Source of the DNA: JAYVSZ01 sp043774925
GTDB taxonomy: Bacteria > Pseudomonadota > Gammaproteobacteria > Burkholderiales > Methylophilaceae
Direction of reading: 5' to 3'
Assembly (NCBI GenBank): GCA_043774925.1
Contig: JAYVSZ010000049.1
Span: 1-36,025, forward strand
DNA length: 36,025 nt
The notes under the pieces were generated by a model. That model had not been told where the DNA came from, did not search any database, and saw only the letters and a program-made list of their open reading frames with translations. Below, one piece after another: positions 1 to 7,028 of the stretch. The stretch's first letter is position 1; every line of letters begins with the position of its first letter. The position numbers were made by a program, and so were the translations under genes.

Positions 1-34
1 ATTCGGTTGGGAATTGATTTCTGACTTTGCTCAT
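1..34 (-). CDS. start of an unidentified gene, cut by the window edge
   Basis: Reading leftward, an ATG (complement of CAT at 32-34) opens a frame beginning M-S-K-V-R-N-Q-F-P-T-E that runs off the window. A good Shine-Dalgarno sequence, AAGAGGTG, lies on the minus strand at 40-47, five bases before the start. Only eleven residues are visible, too few to name the protein. Confidence 0.5.
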   Translation of the reverse strand, partial: MSKVRNQFPTE

Positions 35-54
35 TTTTACACCTCTTAAAGTTG

Positions 55-60
55 ATTATA
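55..60 (-). promoter_or_regulatory. candidate -10 box for the leftward gene
   Basis: The minus strand reads TATAAT at 60 to 55, about 20 bases before the ATG at 34 and ahead of its Shine-Dalgarno sequence. No convincing -35 box is seen 16-18 bases further upstream. Confidence 0.4.
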
Positions 61-107
61 ACCTCTAAGAAAGTGTTGCAGAAAACTAGACCATTACAAT
101 GCAGCTC

Positions 108-217
108 GTAGGGCGCAATAACTGAAAGGCATTGCGCCGCATGAAAACGCTAAACTCTCAAACCAACTTCCCTAAAACCTTCCTTCGGCGCAATACGCTT
201 CGCTATTGACGCCCTAC
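108..217. repeat. inverted pair of GTAG-headed REP palindromes (BIME-like)
   Basis: The left unit (108-139) starts with GTAG and pairs GGCGCAAT with ATTGCGCC. The right unit (186-217) is the same kind of element on the other strand, ending in CTAC. A GTAG foot beside a hairpin is the hallmark of REP sequences handled by RAYT transposases, and a RAYT remnant lies just downstream. The AT-rich bases between the units hold no gene I can see. Confidence 0.7.
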
Positions 218-273
218 AACCCGCATGGATATTGGCTCGCAGGGCATTACTTTTCTTTCGAGGGAAATTAAAA

Positions 274-300
274 AATCAATGGGGTCAGACTCCATTGATT
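274..300. other. inverted repeat at the head of the RAYT gene
   Basis: AATCAATGG (274-282) pairs with CCATTGATT (292-300) around a GGTCAGACT core. A GGGGTCAGACTC motif ahead of RAYT genes is familiar from many genomes, from memory rather than a search. It sits 54 bases before the remnant's ATG. Confidence 0.5.
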
Positions 301-353
301 CTCTCTAAATAAGCTGTTATTCTTGCTACCTCTCAATTAGTTAAACTTTCTCT

Positions 354-509
354 ATGGCACGCCTCCCGCGCTTTGTGCTCCTCGGTCACCCGCAACATAT
401 CATCATCCGTGGAAACAACCGCGAACCTGTGTTTAATGCCGACGAAGATTATCGCTTCTTTTTAGCAAGCGTAGCCTCGATGAAATACAATGAAATCGAG
501 CCAGCGTAG
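354..509 (+). pseudogene. truncated REP-associated tyrosine transposase (RAYT, Y1/HUH family)
   Basis: The frame encodes 51 residues starting M-A-R-L-P-R-F-V and containing HPQHIIIRGNNREPVF, the typical N-terminal RAYT signature. Full proteins are roughly 150-230 residues and carry the catalytic HUH motif (NHVHLL type) and tyrosine later, so both are lost here. Residues 1-38 look native. From about residue 39 the coding sequence is replaced by a GTAG-REP element (471-500), which supplies the last codons and is followed by TAG. The transposase was apparently broken by the kind of repeat it normally handles. It cannot be active; any REP mobility must come from another copy. Confidence 0.8.
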
Positions 510-573
510 GACAGTTAATTTTAAGGGCTAGCATTAAGCAAGCGTAGCCTCGATGAAATGCAATGAAATCGAG
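464..573 (+). repeat. 37-bp direct repeat, each copy containing a GTAG-REP unit
   Basis: Bases 464-500 and 537-573 are identical except for one A/G change. Each contains GTAGCCTCGAT paired with ATCGAG (471-500 and 544-574). The 73-base period suggests a tandem duplication of one unit plus its spacer, beginning inside the RAYT coding sequence. Confidence 0.8.
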
Positions 574-587
574 GGATTCACTGCAAC

Positions 588-647
588 CCTTGATTCCGCT
601 TTGCTGCATCAAGGCTACAAACTGGATTCTTCGTTACACTCAGAATG
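588..647. repeat. inverted GTAG-REP unit plus a second dispersed-repeat fragment
   Basis: Bases 588-618 read CCTTGAT, a spacer, then ATCAAGGCTAC: a GTAG-REP on the minus strand, facing the unit at 544-574. The adjoining stretch (619-647, ending AGAATGACG) resembles the right half of the dispersed CTGGATTC...AATGACA repeat, of which a fuller copy lies at 35035-35101. Confidence 0.6.
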
Positions 648-750
648 ACGGCATGGCTATTCTAATATCCATGCGGGTTTTGGCAGGTAATTGCGCTTGC
701 TGTTGTAACCAAAATGCGCCAAAAACAAAGCCTAGCGCGACGATTACCAT
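640..750 (-). pseudogene. comEC: 5' fragment of a comEC/rec2-like gene
   Basis: Three bases after the lolD stop, an ATG at 750 opens a minus-strand frame reading MVIVALGFVFGAFWLQQQ followed by AQLPAKTRMDI, then running into repeat sequence and a TGA at 640 (36 codons). The hydrophobic start ending in W-L-Q-Q-Q-A-x-L-P matches the first transmembrane helix of betaproteobacterial ComEC, the DNA-uptake channel, and comEC commonly follows lolD in this class. ComEC is normally about 750-800 residues. The rest is not between here and base 1, so the gene is truncated or moved by the repeat block. The identification rests on a short stretch and on position. Confidence 0.5.
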
Positions 751-753
751 TGT

Positions 754-1437
754 TTAAGCTTTAAATGAAACTAACTGACCATCTTCCAGTCGATATTGCC
801 GTTGCATTTTTGCGGCCAAGCTTAAATCGTGCGTGACGACGACCAAGCTAGTGTTAAGGCTGGCGTTAATTTCTAGCAATAAATCAAACACTTGGTTGGC
901 AGTGACACGATCCAGATTGCCCGTCGGCTCATCGGCCAAAATACAGGCGGGTTCTGTCACCAGCGCACGTGCAAGCGCTGCACGTTGGCGCTCGCCGCCC
1001 GAAAGTTCACCTGGCATGTGTTCTAACCTGTGTCCCAAGCCTACCCTGACAAGCATATTCTGTGCGGCTTGCAGAGCACTTTCGCGCGGCAGGCGCCGAA
1101 TGAGCAGCGGCATAGCGACATTTTCAATCGCGGTGAATTCTGGCAACAAATGGTGAAATTGATAGACAAAGCCGAGTGATTGATTGCGAATTTGGCCTTT
1201 TTTGGTTTCAGATAATCCATTTAACTTGTGGCCAAGTAACTCTACCGTGCCATCGCTTGGCGCATCTAGCCCGCCGAGCAAATGCAACAGCGTACTTTTG
1301 CCAGAGCCTGAAGCGCCGACAATGGCGACTTGCTCGCCTTTATTCACGTTGAAATCGATACCGTTAAGCACGTTAACCTCTAGCCCTTCGTAGGTTTTGC
1401 ATAGGTTGTGGCAAGTAATAATAGCCATATTACTCAT
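754..1437 (-). CDS. lolD: lipoprotein-releasing system ATP-binding protein LolD
   Basis: This ABC ATPase powers the LolCDE complex, which extracts outer-membrane lipoproteins from the inner membrane and hands them to LolA. The 227 residues match the family length. Visible motifs are Walker A GASGSGKS (41-48), the LolD-typical Q-loop stretch QFHHLLPEFTA (about 93-103), signature LSGGERQR (145-152), Walker B ILADEP (166-171) and the switch histidine in VTHDL (about 203). The start overlaps the end of lolC by 8 bases, so the two are translationally coupled; a second ATG three codons on is also possible. The comEC fragment follows after three bases. Confidence 0.95.
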   Translation of the reverse strand: MSNMAIITCHNLCKTYEGLEVNVLNGIDFNVNKGEQVAIVGASGSGKSTLLHLLGGLDAPSDGTVELLGHKLNGLSETKKGQIRNQSLGFVYQFHHLLPEFTAIENVAMPLLIRRLPRESALQAAQNMLVRVGLGHRLEHMPGELSGGERQRAALARALVTEPACILADEPTGNLDRVTANQVFDLLLEINASLNTSLVVVTHDLSLAAKMQRQYRLEDGQLVSFKA

Positions 1438-2698
1438 ACCTCAGCGCCTCCGCTGGGTTGATTTGCGCCGCTTTGTAACTTGGGTAAAGCGTCGCCAACA
1501 GGCTTAACACAAAGGACATGAGCACAATGGTCGTCACGTCGCGCCACTCCAATTGCGAAGGCACTTCGCTAATCATATAGACATCCGCAGACAAAAATTT
1601 AACGTGAAATAGATTTTCAATAAAAGGCACGATGACATCGATATTGAGTGCGATTAAAATGCCAAAAAATGCGCCCAAAACTGTGCCGATGACGCCAATG
1701 AGCGCACCTTGAATGATAAAAATGCCCATGATGCTGCGCGGGCCAGCGCCCAAGGTACGCATAATCGCGATGTCAGCGCGTTTATCGGTGACCGCCATGA
1801 CCAGCGTAGAAACGATATTAAACGCGGCAACCGCAACAATGAGCGCCAAAATAATGAACATCACGCGTTTTTCTAGTTGAATAGCCTTGAAAAAATTAGC
1901 ATGCTGCTGCGTCCAATCTGTGACGTAATATTGGCCTTGCGGATTAAGCTGTAAACTAAGCTTTGATGCCATCTCAGTGGCATCAAATAAATCGGTTAAT
2001 TTCAAGCGCAGCCCAGAAACTTTGCCTTCCATACGGTAGAGCTTGGATGCGTCGTCAATATGAATGAGCGCAAGCGCAGAATCGTACTCGTTATTGCCGA
2101 CTTGAAACAAACCAACCACCTTGAATTGCTTGATGCGCGGGACGACACCTGTTGGGGTGAATTGGCCTTGTGGCGCCATGAGCACCACTTTGTCGCCCAC
2201 GTTTGCGCCCAAATTAAAAGCCAAATCTGCGCCTAAAATAATATTAAATTCGCCTGCCTGCAAATCAGAAAGTTTGCCCGCTTTCATGTGTTTGCCTAGG
2301 TCGGCGACTTTGTCTTCTTCGCTTGGCAACACGCCGCGCACCAGCGCGCCCTGTACCGCTTGGCCATTACTCAGCATGCCTTGCGCCATCACGTACGGCG
2401 CGCTGGCAACTACTTTTGGCTGCGATTTAACTTGCGCGGCAACGTCTTGCCAATGGCTGAGTTGATTGTTGTTTTCGGTAATTTCGATGTGCGAAGCCAC
2501 GCCCAAAATGCTGTTACGCAATTCTGTTTGAAAGCCGTTCATCACCGAAAGCACAACAATGAGCGCCGCTACGCCAAGGGCGATGCCGACCATACTAGTG
2601 AGCGAAATAAAGGAAATAAAGTGATTTTTGCGTTTGGCGCGCGTGTAGCGCAAGCCGACAAACAGCTCAAACGGCAAACTTTTTGGTAAAAATGACAT
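1430..2698 (-). CDS. lolC: lipoprotein-releasing system permease LolC/LolE
   Basis: This is the inner-membrane permease of the lipoprotein-release ABC transporter. The 422 residues have the family plan: an N-terminal F-V-G-L-R-Y-T-R-A-K motif, a first membrane helix at about 25-48, a large periplasmic domain (about 50-270), then three C-terminal helices with a FtsX/MacB-type core ending in N-P-A-E-A-L-R-Y-E. The TRAKRKNHFISFISLTSMVG stretch is typical of LolC. Only one permease gene is adjacent, so the complex may use two copies of it (LolF-like) or a LolE encoded elsewhere. TTGACA occurs on the minus strand at 2727-2722, but no well-spaced -10 box is seen. Confidence 0.93.
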   Translation of the reverse strand: MSFLPKSLPFELFVGLRYTRAKRKNHFISFISLTSMVGIALGVAALIVVLSVMNGFQTELRNSILGVASHIEITENNNQLSHWQDVAAQVKSQPKVVASAPYVMAQGMLSNGQAVQGALVRGVLPSEEDKVADLGKHMKAGKLSDLQAGEFNIILGADLAFNLGANVGDKVVLMAPQGQFTPTGVVPRIKQFKVVGLFQVGNNEYDSALALIHIDDASKLYRMEGKVSGLRLKLTDLFDATEMASKLSLQLNPQGQYYVTDWTQQHANFFKAIQLEKRVMFIILALIVAVAAFNIVSTLVMAVTDKRADIAIMRTLGAGPRSIMGIFIIQGALIGVIGTVLGAFFGILIALNIDVIVPFIENLFHVKFLSADVYMISEVPSQLEWRDVTTIVLMSFVLSLLATLYPSYKAAQINPAEALRYE

Positions 2699-2750
2699 GG
2701 CAGAATCTTAACAGTTTATGCTGTCAAAATTCTATGCTGGCAGTGAAAAA

Positions 2751-4412
2751 TTACAACAGCACTTCTACGTGAACCCAGTCGCGCTGTTTGCTTTGCACAC
2801 GCACAGCTTGCACTACGCGGTCCTCGCCCTCAATGCTGACGCGATATTGGCTACCACGTTTATATTCGCTGCGTGGCATCACGAGCGTCATTTTACTTGC
2901 CGCATCTTCCGCATTATTTTTTATAAATAATGCATCAAACGTATTATAGCGCCCAGAGTTTCCCTCATATTCATCTACAAAAAAGCTACTTTTCGCCTCA
3001 ATACTTGCCTCACTATCTACACGCGAAATTGGCATCGCAACGGCGTTATCCGCCATCAGCGCCAAGCCAGCGCGGTAAGTGCCATTTGTTTGCTTTCTCA
3101 AGCTTTTAATTTCCGCGATAAAAAATGACTCTTTATCTTCTGGCGAGGTGTAGCCCACCAACTTGCCAGCTTCTATCCAATTGTTCACGTCTTTGCCCAA
3201 ATCCACTGCCAAGCCGCCGCTGCTTTCATCTACCAGCCACCAGTTTTCAGTCCCCATTTTTGGTGATTTATAGTTAGGCAGCTTGTTGTTGCGATGCATG
3301 GCCACTTTCAATTCGAAGGTGAAGTCGCCGCTTTCGGCCGGTTTTGGCGCCTGAGTAATTTGCAGCGCATTTAAGCGTTGAAATATTTCGTGTAAGCCGT
3401 GACTTACATTCAGTAACTTACTGTTTTTATTACGCACTTCTTTTCTGCGCTGGCGCGCATAACCTTCTACACACCACTCAGCGCGTAGTTTTTTGAATAA
3501 CTTGACCATTACGCTAGGCGGCGCGACTTTATCTAAACCAAACGCTGCCAGCGATTTACCTGTGTCCGCCGCACACAAATAAGCTTCAATCAAATCAGCC
3601 AAGCGTGTTGTTTTCCAAAAACGATACTCGGCAAATTTTTCAATCGCACGCACACGCTCTGGTCCACGGTCATTTTCCAGCGCAATAAAGAACTGATAAC
3701 GGCCCTGCTTGTATTTATTGACTATTAAAGGATTGGTCGCCCAAATCTTCAGTACCTGCTCGGTAAGTTGCACTTGCAAACGCGTAAAGTTGCCTTTTTG
3801 CAAGGTGTCCATCATAAAACCGCGTTTTAAGAGGGTCGCGATGCTGGTTTCTTTAATCTGAAAGTTATATAGGAATATGTTTTTATTCAAAATTGACAAA
3901 TTTTCAGCAGCTTTGATGACTTTATGAACATTTTCCCACGTGCCCACTGGCGCTGGTTGATCGTCAAAGTAGCGCCATTTCGCCATAATAAAGGTGGCGT
4001 TTAAAAAGCGCGCCAACACTAAATTCATTTTTTCATCGCTAAGAATTATTTTATTTTGCTTTTGATAGGCATCAAAAAATTGCATGTAAGACATATAAAG
4101 CTGGCGTTGATACAAATGTACCGTATTTTGAATCTCAGATTCTAAATCACGGTTAATTTTCATTGAGGTCAATAGCTTATGCGTAACTTTCTTCACATTT
4201 TGATAAGTTTTAGCGTCGATTTCCAACACTAAATCCACTTTATTTTTAAAGTTTTTAACGTCAGAAAAGTCGATTTTTGCCAATTGAAACTTGGTTTCTA
4301 TGAGCGCATCAAACTCGCCCATTTCTGCGAGCGTGTCCATCCAGCCAAGATTTTGAACCAAATCTTGGGGATGGAAAATCGACTGTATTTTGTGCATTAC
4401 GCTAGACAACAT
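2751..4412 (-). CDS. uncharacterised 553-residue protein, possible C-terminal PilZ-like barrel
   Basis: I do not recognise the family with confidence. No signal peptide or membrane helix is visible, so it is probably cytoplasmic. The first 340 residues are helix-rich with many charged and aromatic residues. A basic stretch, RQRRKEVRNKNSK, follows at about 317-329. The C-terminal 180 residues look beta-rich: a W-W-L-V-D-E-S-S-G-G-L-A-V-D motif followed by G-K-L-V-G and a late G-L-A-L-M strand resembles the D-x-S-x-x-G layout of PilZ-type c-di-GMP barrels, but the upstream R-x-x-x-R is not clear. The start has a fair Shine-Dalgarno sequence (GGAAGG). It lies 52 bases upstream of lolC on the same strand. 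Related hypothetical proteins seem common in betaproteobacteria, from memory. Confidence 0.8.
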   Translation of the reverse strand: MLSSVMHKIQSIFHPQDLVQNLGWMDTLAEMGEFDALIETKFQLAKIDFSDVKNFKNKVDLVLEIDAKTYQNVKKVTHKLLTSMKINRDLESEIQNTVHLYQRQLYMSYMQFFDAYQKQNKIILSDEKMNLVLARFLNATFIMAKWRYFDDQPAPVGTWENVHKVIKAAENLSILNKNIFLYNFQIKETSIATLLKRGFMMDTLQKGNFTRLQVQLTEQVLKIWATNPLIVNKYKQGRYQFFIALENDRGPERVRAIEKFAEYRFWKTTRLADLIEAYLCAADTGKSLAAFGLDKVAPPSVMVKLFKKLRAEWCVEGYARQRRKEVRNKNSKLLNVSHGLHEIFQRLNALQITQAPKPAESGDFTFELKVAMHRNNKLPNYKSPKMGTENWWLVDESSGGLAVDLGKDVNNWIEAGKLVGYTSPEDKESFFIAEIKSLRKQTNGTYRAGLALMADNAVAMPISRVDSEASIEAKSSFFVDEYEGNSGRYNTFDALFIKNNAEDAASKMTLVMPRSEYKRGSQYRVSIEGEDRVVQAVRVQSKQRDWVHVEVLL

Positions 4413-4552
4413 GATGCGCGCCTTCCAAATAAAAATTGATTACGCATTCACATTTGCAAGTTGCGTACCACTTTTATCGAAAGATGCTTAGTCCCCTGAC
4501 GGCAAGAATCTTTATTGTTGACGAATACTTATAATTATTTTTTTACACCTGT

Positions 4553-4558
4553 TAAAAT
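4553..4558 (+). promoter_or_regulatory. candidate -10 box of ribE (possible leaderless start)
   Basis: TAAAAT lies six bases before the ribE ATG and there is no Shine-Dalgarno sequence. A second box, TATAAT at 4530-4535, would give a conventional short leader instead. The 150 bases upstream show none of the conserved FMN riboswitch (RFN element) blocks. Confidence 0.35.
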
Positions 4559-4564
4559 TACACT

Positions 4565-5161
4565 ATGTTTACAGGAATAATACAAGCAATTGGTCACATT
4601 GAGGCGGTTGAACGCGTGGGCGATGATGTTAAATTATCGATTGATGCAACAGATTTAGGCCTTGCGGACGTGGCTGAAGGCGATAGCATTGCCGTGAATG
4701 GCGTGTGCTTAACCGCTACAAAGCTCACTGCCAAGCACTTTACCGTGCACGTCTCCAAAGAAACTTTAAACGTAACGACCGGTTTGGATGGTCAAAAGAA
4801 CGTTAACTTAGAGAAGGCGCTGCGCTTAAATGATCGCCTAGGCGGCCATTTGGTAAGCGGTCATGTAGATGGCGTTGGCATCGTGACGCATTTTGAAAAT
4901 CTAGGCGATTGCTGGTTGCTGGCGATTAATGCGCCGCATGCCATTTCTAAATACATCGCCAAAAAAGGCAGCATTTGTGTGAACGGCGTAAGTTTGACGG
5001 TGAATATTGTTGAAAAAGACAACTTTAGTGTGAATATTATTCCACATACTTTAGAAAAAACCACGCTGGCAAATTTACAAGTTGGCGCAAAAGTGAATTT
5101 AGAAATTGACCAAATCGCCCGCTACGTGGCGCGTATGGCCGAGTGGGCAGCAGAAAATTAA
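4565..5161 (+). CDS. ribE: riboflavin synthase, alpha subunit
   Basis: The enzyme dismutates two 6,7-dimethyl-8-ribityllumazines to riboflavin in the cytosol. The 198 residues are near the usual 200-215. The diagnostic start M-F-T-G-I-I-Q-A-I-G is present, and the protein shows the tandem lumazine-binding repeats: repeat 1 about 1-97 with V-N-G-V-C-L-T, repeat 2 about 98-190 with G-H-V-D-G-V-G and V-N-G-V-S-L-T-V. The next gene, ribB, supplies the four-carbon precursor, so they form a pathway pair, separated by 138 bases that contain a large inverted repeat. Confidence 0.95.
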   Translation: MFTGIIQAIGHIEAVERVGDDVKLSIDATDLGLADVAEGDSIAVNGVCLTATKLTAKHFTVHVSKETLNVTTGLDGQKNVNLEKALRLNDRLGGHLVSGHVDGVGIVTHFENLGDCWLLAINAPHAISKYIAKKGSICVNGVSLTVNIVEKDNFSVNIIPHTLEKTTLANLQVGAKVNLEIDQIARYVARMAEWAAEN

Positions 5162-5184
5162 CGAAATGATGAACAAAAATACAC

Positions 5185-5290
5185 TTCTGCAGGATGCAGT
5201 TCAAGACGCACGGAGCGCAGAAGCCGAGACAGTATGTTTTAGTACGGCGAGACTGCGAGCACCGCGCAACGCAGAAATGTGCCTGCAGAA
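5185..5290. repeat. large imperfect inverted repeat in the ribE-ribB spacer
   Basis: TTCTGCAGG (5185-5193) pairs perfectly with CCTGCAGAA (5282-5290), and the roughly 90 bases between contain partly self-complementary GAGACAGTA / TACGGCGAGA stretches. The codon structure looks unlike a gene. It resembles dispersed hairpin elements seen in betaproteobacterial spacers (memory only). The right arm ends ten bases before the ribB ATG, so RNA folding could affect ribB translation. Confidence 0.5.
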
Positions 5291-5299
5291 TGGATTTTA

Positions 5300-6400
5300 A
5301 TGCCACAACGATTTATTAGCCCAATTACCGACATCATCGCTGATATTAAAGCGGGTAAAATGGTCATTTTAGTGGATGACGAAAATCGCGAAAACGAGGG
5401 CGATTTTGTCATCGCCGCTGAGTTTGCCAGCGCTGAGCATATCAACTTTATGGCAAAACACGGCCGCGGCTTAATTTGCCTGACGCTTAGCGAAGCGCGC
5501 TGCAAACAACTCAACTTGCCACCAATGGTCGTTAAAAATGGCACGCGTTTGGGCACCAATTTCACGGTATCTATTGAGGCGGCAAGCGGCGTCACAACGG
5601 GCATTTCTGCCGCTGATCGCGCAACCACTGTAAAGGCGGCGGTGGCAAAAGACGCTAATGCCAAAAGCCTCGTCAGTCCAGGCCATGTGTTTCCACTCAG
5701 CGCCATGAGTGGCGGTGTTTTAGTACGTGCTGGCCATACCGAAGCGGGTTGCGACTTGGCCGCGCTTGCAGGTTTTGAGGCCGCTAGCGTCATTTGTGAA
5801 ATTTTAAAAGACGATGGCGAAATGGCGCGTTTGCCAGATTTAGTAGAAATCGCGCAAAAACACGCCATTAAAATCGGCACCATTGCCGATTTAATTCGCT
5901 ACCGCAGCGAGCATGAAAAACTCATCGAACGCGCTGCAGAGCGTACCATTGCGACGCCTTACGGTGAAATGAAACTCATCGCCTATCGTGACAAAATCTC
6001 CAACGAAACGCATTTAGCGATCATTAAAGGTACGCCCAATGCAGAAATCGAAACAATAGTCAGAGTGCATGAGCCTTTGTCTGTCTTTGATCTGCTCGAT
6101 AGCAGCAGCTTAACGCACAGCTGGAGCGCTCTCGATGCCCTGCGAGCCATATCTGGTGCGGCTGCTGGCGTAGTGGTGTTTCTATGCCATAGCGAATCTG
6201 GCGAAAATTTACTAGATCGCGTACAGCATGCGGACGAGCCGATTCGTTACAACCAAGAGCTGCGTACTTATGGTATCGGCTCGCAAATTTTACTAGATTT
6301 AGGCGTGCGCAAAATGCGCTTAATGGCAACACCGCGTAAAATGCCAAGCATGGACGGATTTGGCTTGGAAATTACAGGTTATTTAGAATCAGTAGAATGA
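5300..6400 (+). CDS. ribB: 3,4-dihydroxy-2-butanone 4-phosphate synthase with a degenerate GTP cyclohydrolase II domain (RibBX type)
   Basis: The N-terminal domain (about 1-205) converts ribulose 5-phosphate to the four-carbon riboflavin precursor; it has an intact acidic loop DDENRENEGD (26-35) and GHTEAGCDL (145-153). The C-terminal half (about 210-360) is built like GTP cyclohydrolase II, ending in Y-G-I-G-S-Q-I-L-L-D-L-G-V-R, but the zinc-binding cluster expected after VRVHE (about 255-280, normally C-x10-C-x-C) has no cysteines. By family knowledge such RibBX proteins keep only the RibB activity, so a true RibA is needed elsewhere. The ATG at 5300 is preferred; a GTG at 5279 would add seven residues. 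Confidence 0.92.
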   Translation: MPQRFISPITDIIADIKAGKMVILVDDENRENEGDFVIAAEFASAEHINFMAKHGRGLICLTLSEARCKQLNLPPMVVKNGTRLGTNFTVSIEAASGVTTGISAADRATTVKAAVAKDANAKSLVSPGHVFPLSAMSGGVLVRAGHTEAGCDLAALAGFEAASVICEILKDDGEMARLPDLVEIAQKHAIKIGTIADLIRYRSEHEKLIERAAERTIATPYGEMKLIAYRDKISNETHLAIIKGTPNAEIETIVRVHEPLSVFDLLDSSSLTHSWSALDALRAISGAAAGVVVFLCHSESGENLLDRVQHADEPIRYNQELRTYGIGSQILLDLGVRKMRLMATPRKMPSMDGFGLEITGYLESVE

Positions 6401-6452
6401 TAACGCCATGATTAGTTTACGATTATTTAAAAATGTGTTAGCATAAAAACTA

Positions 6453-7028
6453 TTGGAAAACGTTAACTTCACAGGTCAGTTTCTCATCGCGATGCCTAGC
6501 ATGACTGACCCATATTTTTCCAAAACCCTCACCTACATTTGCACGCACAACCAAGACGGCGCCATGGGCGTGGTCATCAATCGGCCGAATGAGTTGAATG
6601 TTGCCAGCTTATTTAAGCAAATGAAACTCGAAATTGAGTTTAGCCCATTGTTACAAGCGCCGCTGCATTTTGGCGGCCCAGTGCAGCAAGAGCGCGGCTT
6701 TATTTTGCATACACCGCACGCGGAATACAACTCTACTTTGCTGGTGAATAACAGCATCGCACTGACAACCTCCAAAGATATTTTAGAGGCCGTTGCACAA
6801 AAAAACGTGCCCGAAAAAATGCTCATCGCCTTAGGCTATGCGGGTTGGACGGCAGGCCAGCTGGAAGAGGAAATGGGCAAAAATGCTTGGCTGAACTTAG
6901 AAACGCAGCAAATTAGCGAGTTACATGCGCTAATTTTTGATTCGCCAAACCAAGATAAGTTTGATTTAGCTATGGGCATGATGGGCTTAAATTTAGCCAA
7001 TTTATCTGATATGGCGGGACACGCATGA
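6453..7028 (+). CDS. yqgE: YqgE/AlgH family protein
   Basis: This is a UPF0301 protein of 191 residues, the usual length. Recognisable are F-L-I-A-M-P-S-M-T-D-P-Y-F near the start, G-A-M-G-V-V-I-N-R-P, G-G-P-V-Q and G-Y-A-G-W-T-A-G-Q-L-E-E-E. AlgH was named as an alginate regulator in Pseudomonas, but its biochemical function is not settled. The best start is TTG at 6453, which gives the usual residues before F-L-I-A-M-P; the next ATG (6492) would remove part of that motif. It overlaps ruvX by 4 bases (ATGA), the conserved yqgE-ruvX arrangement. Confidence 0.92.
   Translation: MENVNFTGQFLIAMPSMTDPYFSKTLTYICTHNQDGAMGVVINRPNELNVASLFKQMKLEIEFSPLLQAPLHFGGPVQQERGFILHTPHAEYNSTLLVNNSIALTTSKDILEAVAQKNVPEKMLIALGYAGWTAGQLEEEMGKNAWLNLETQQISELHALIFDSPNQDKFDLAMGMMGLNLANLSDMAGHA

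Larger units (their letters stand above)
218..679. repeat. 16-bp perfect inverted repeat flanking the RAYT remnant
   Basis: AACCCGCATGGATATT at 218-233 recurs as its exact complement at 664-679. The right arm lies inside the comEC-like fragment (codons around T-R-M-D-I) and the left arm abuts the REP pair. The arms bracket the whole RAYT/REP block, so they may mark the edges of an insertion or inversion. Confidence 0.6.

Noticed and set aside
563..757. 64-codon plus-strand frame before lolD
   Set aside because: It runs across REP units and antisense to the comEC-like fragment; no coding features.
4413..4564. FMN riboswitch ahead of ribE
   Set aside because: None of the conserved RFN blocks is present in the 152-base spacer.
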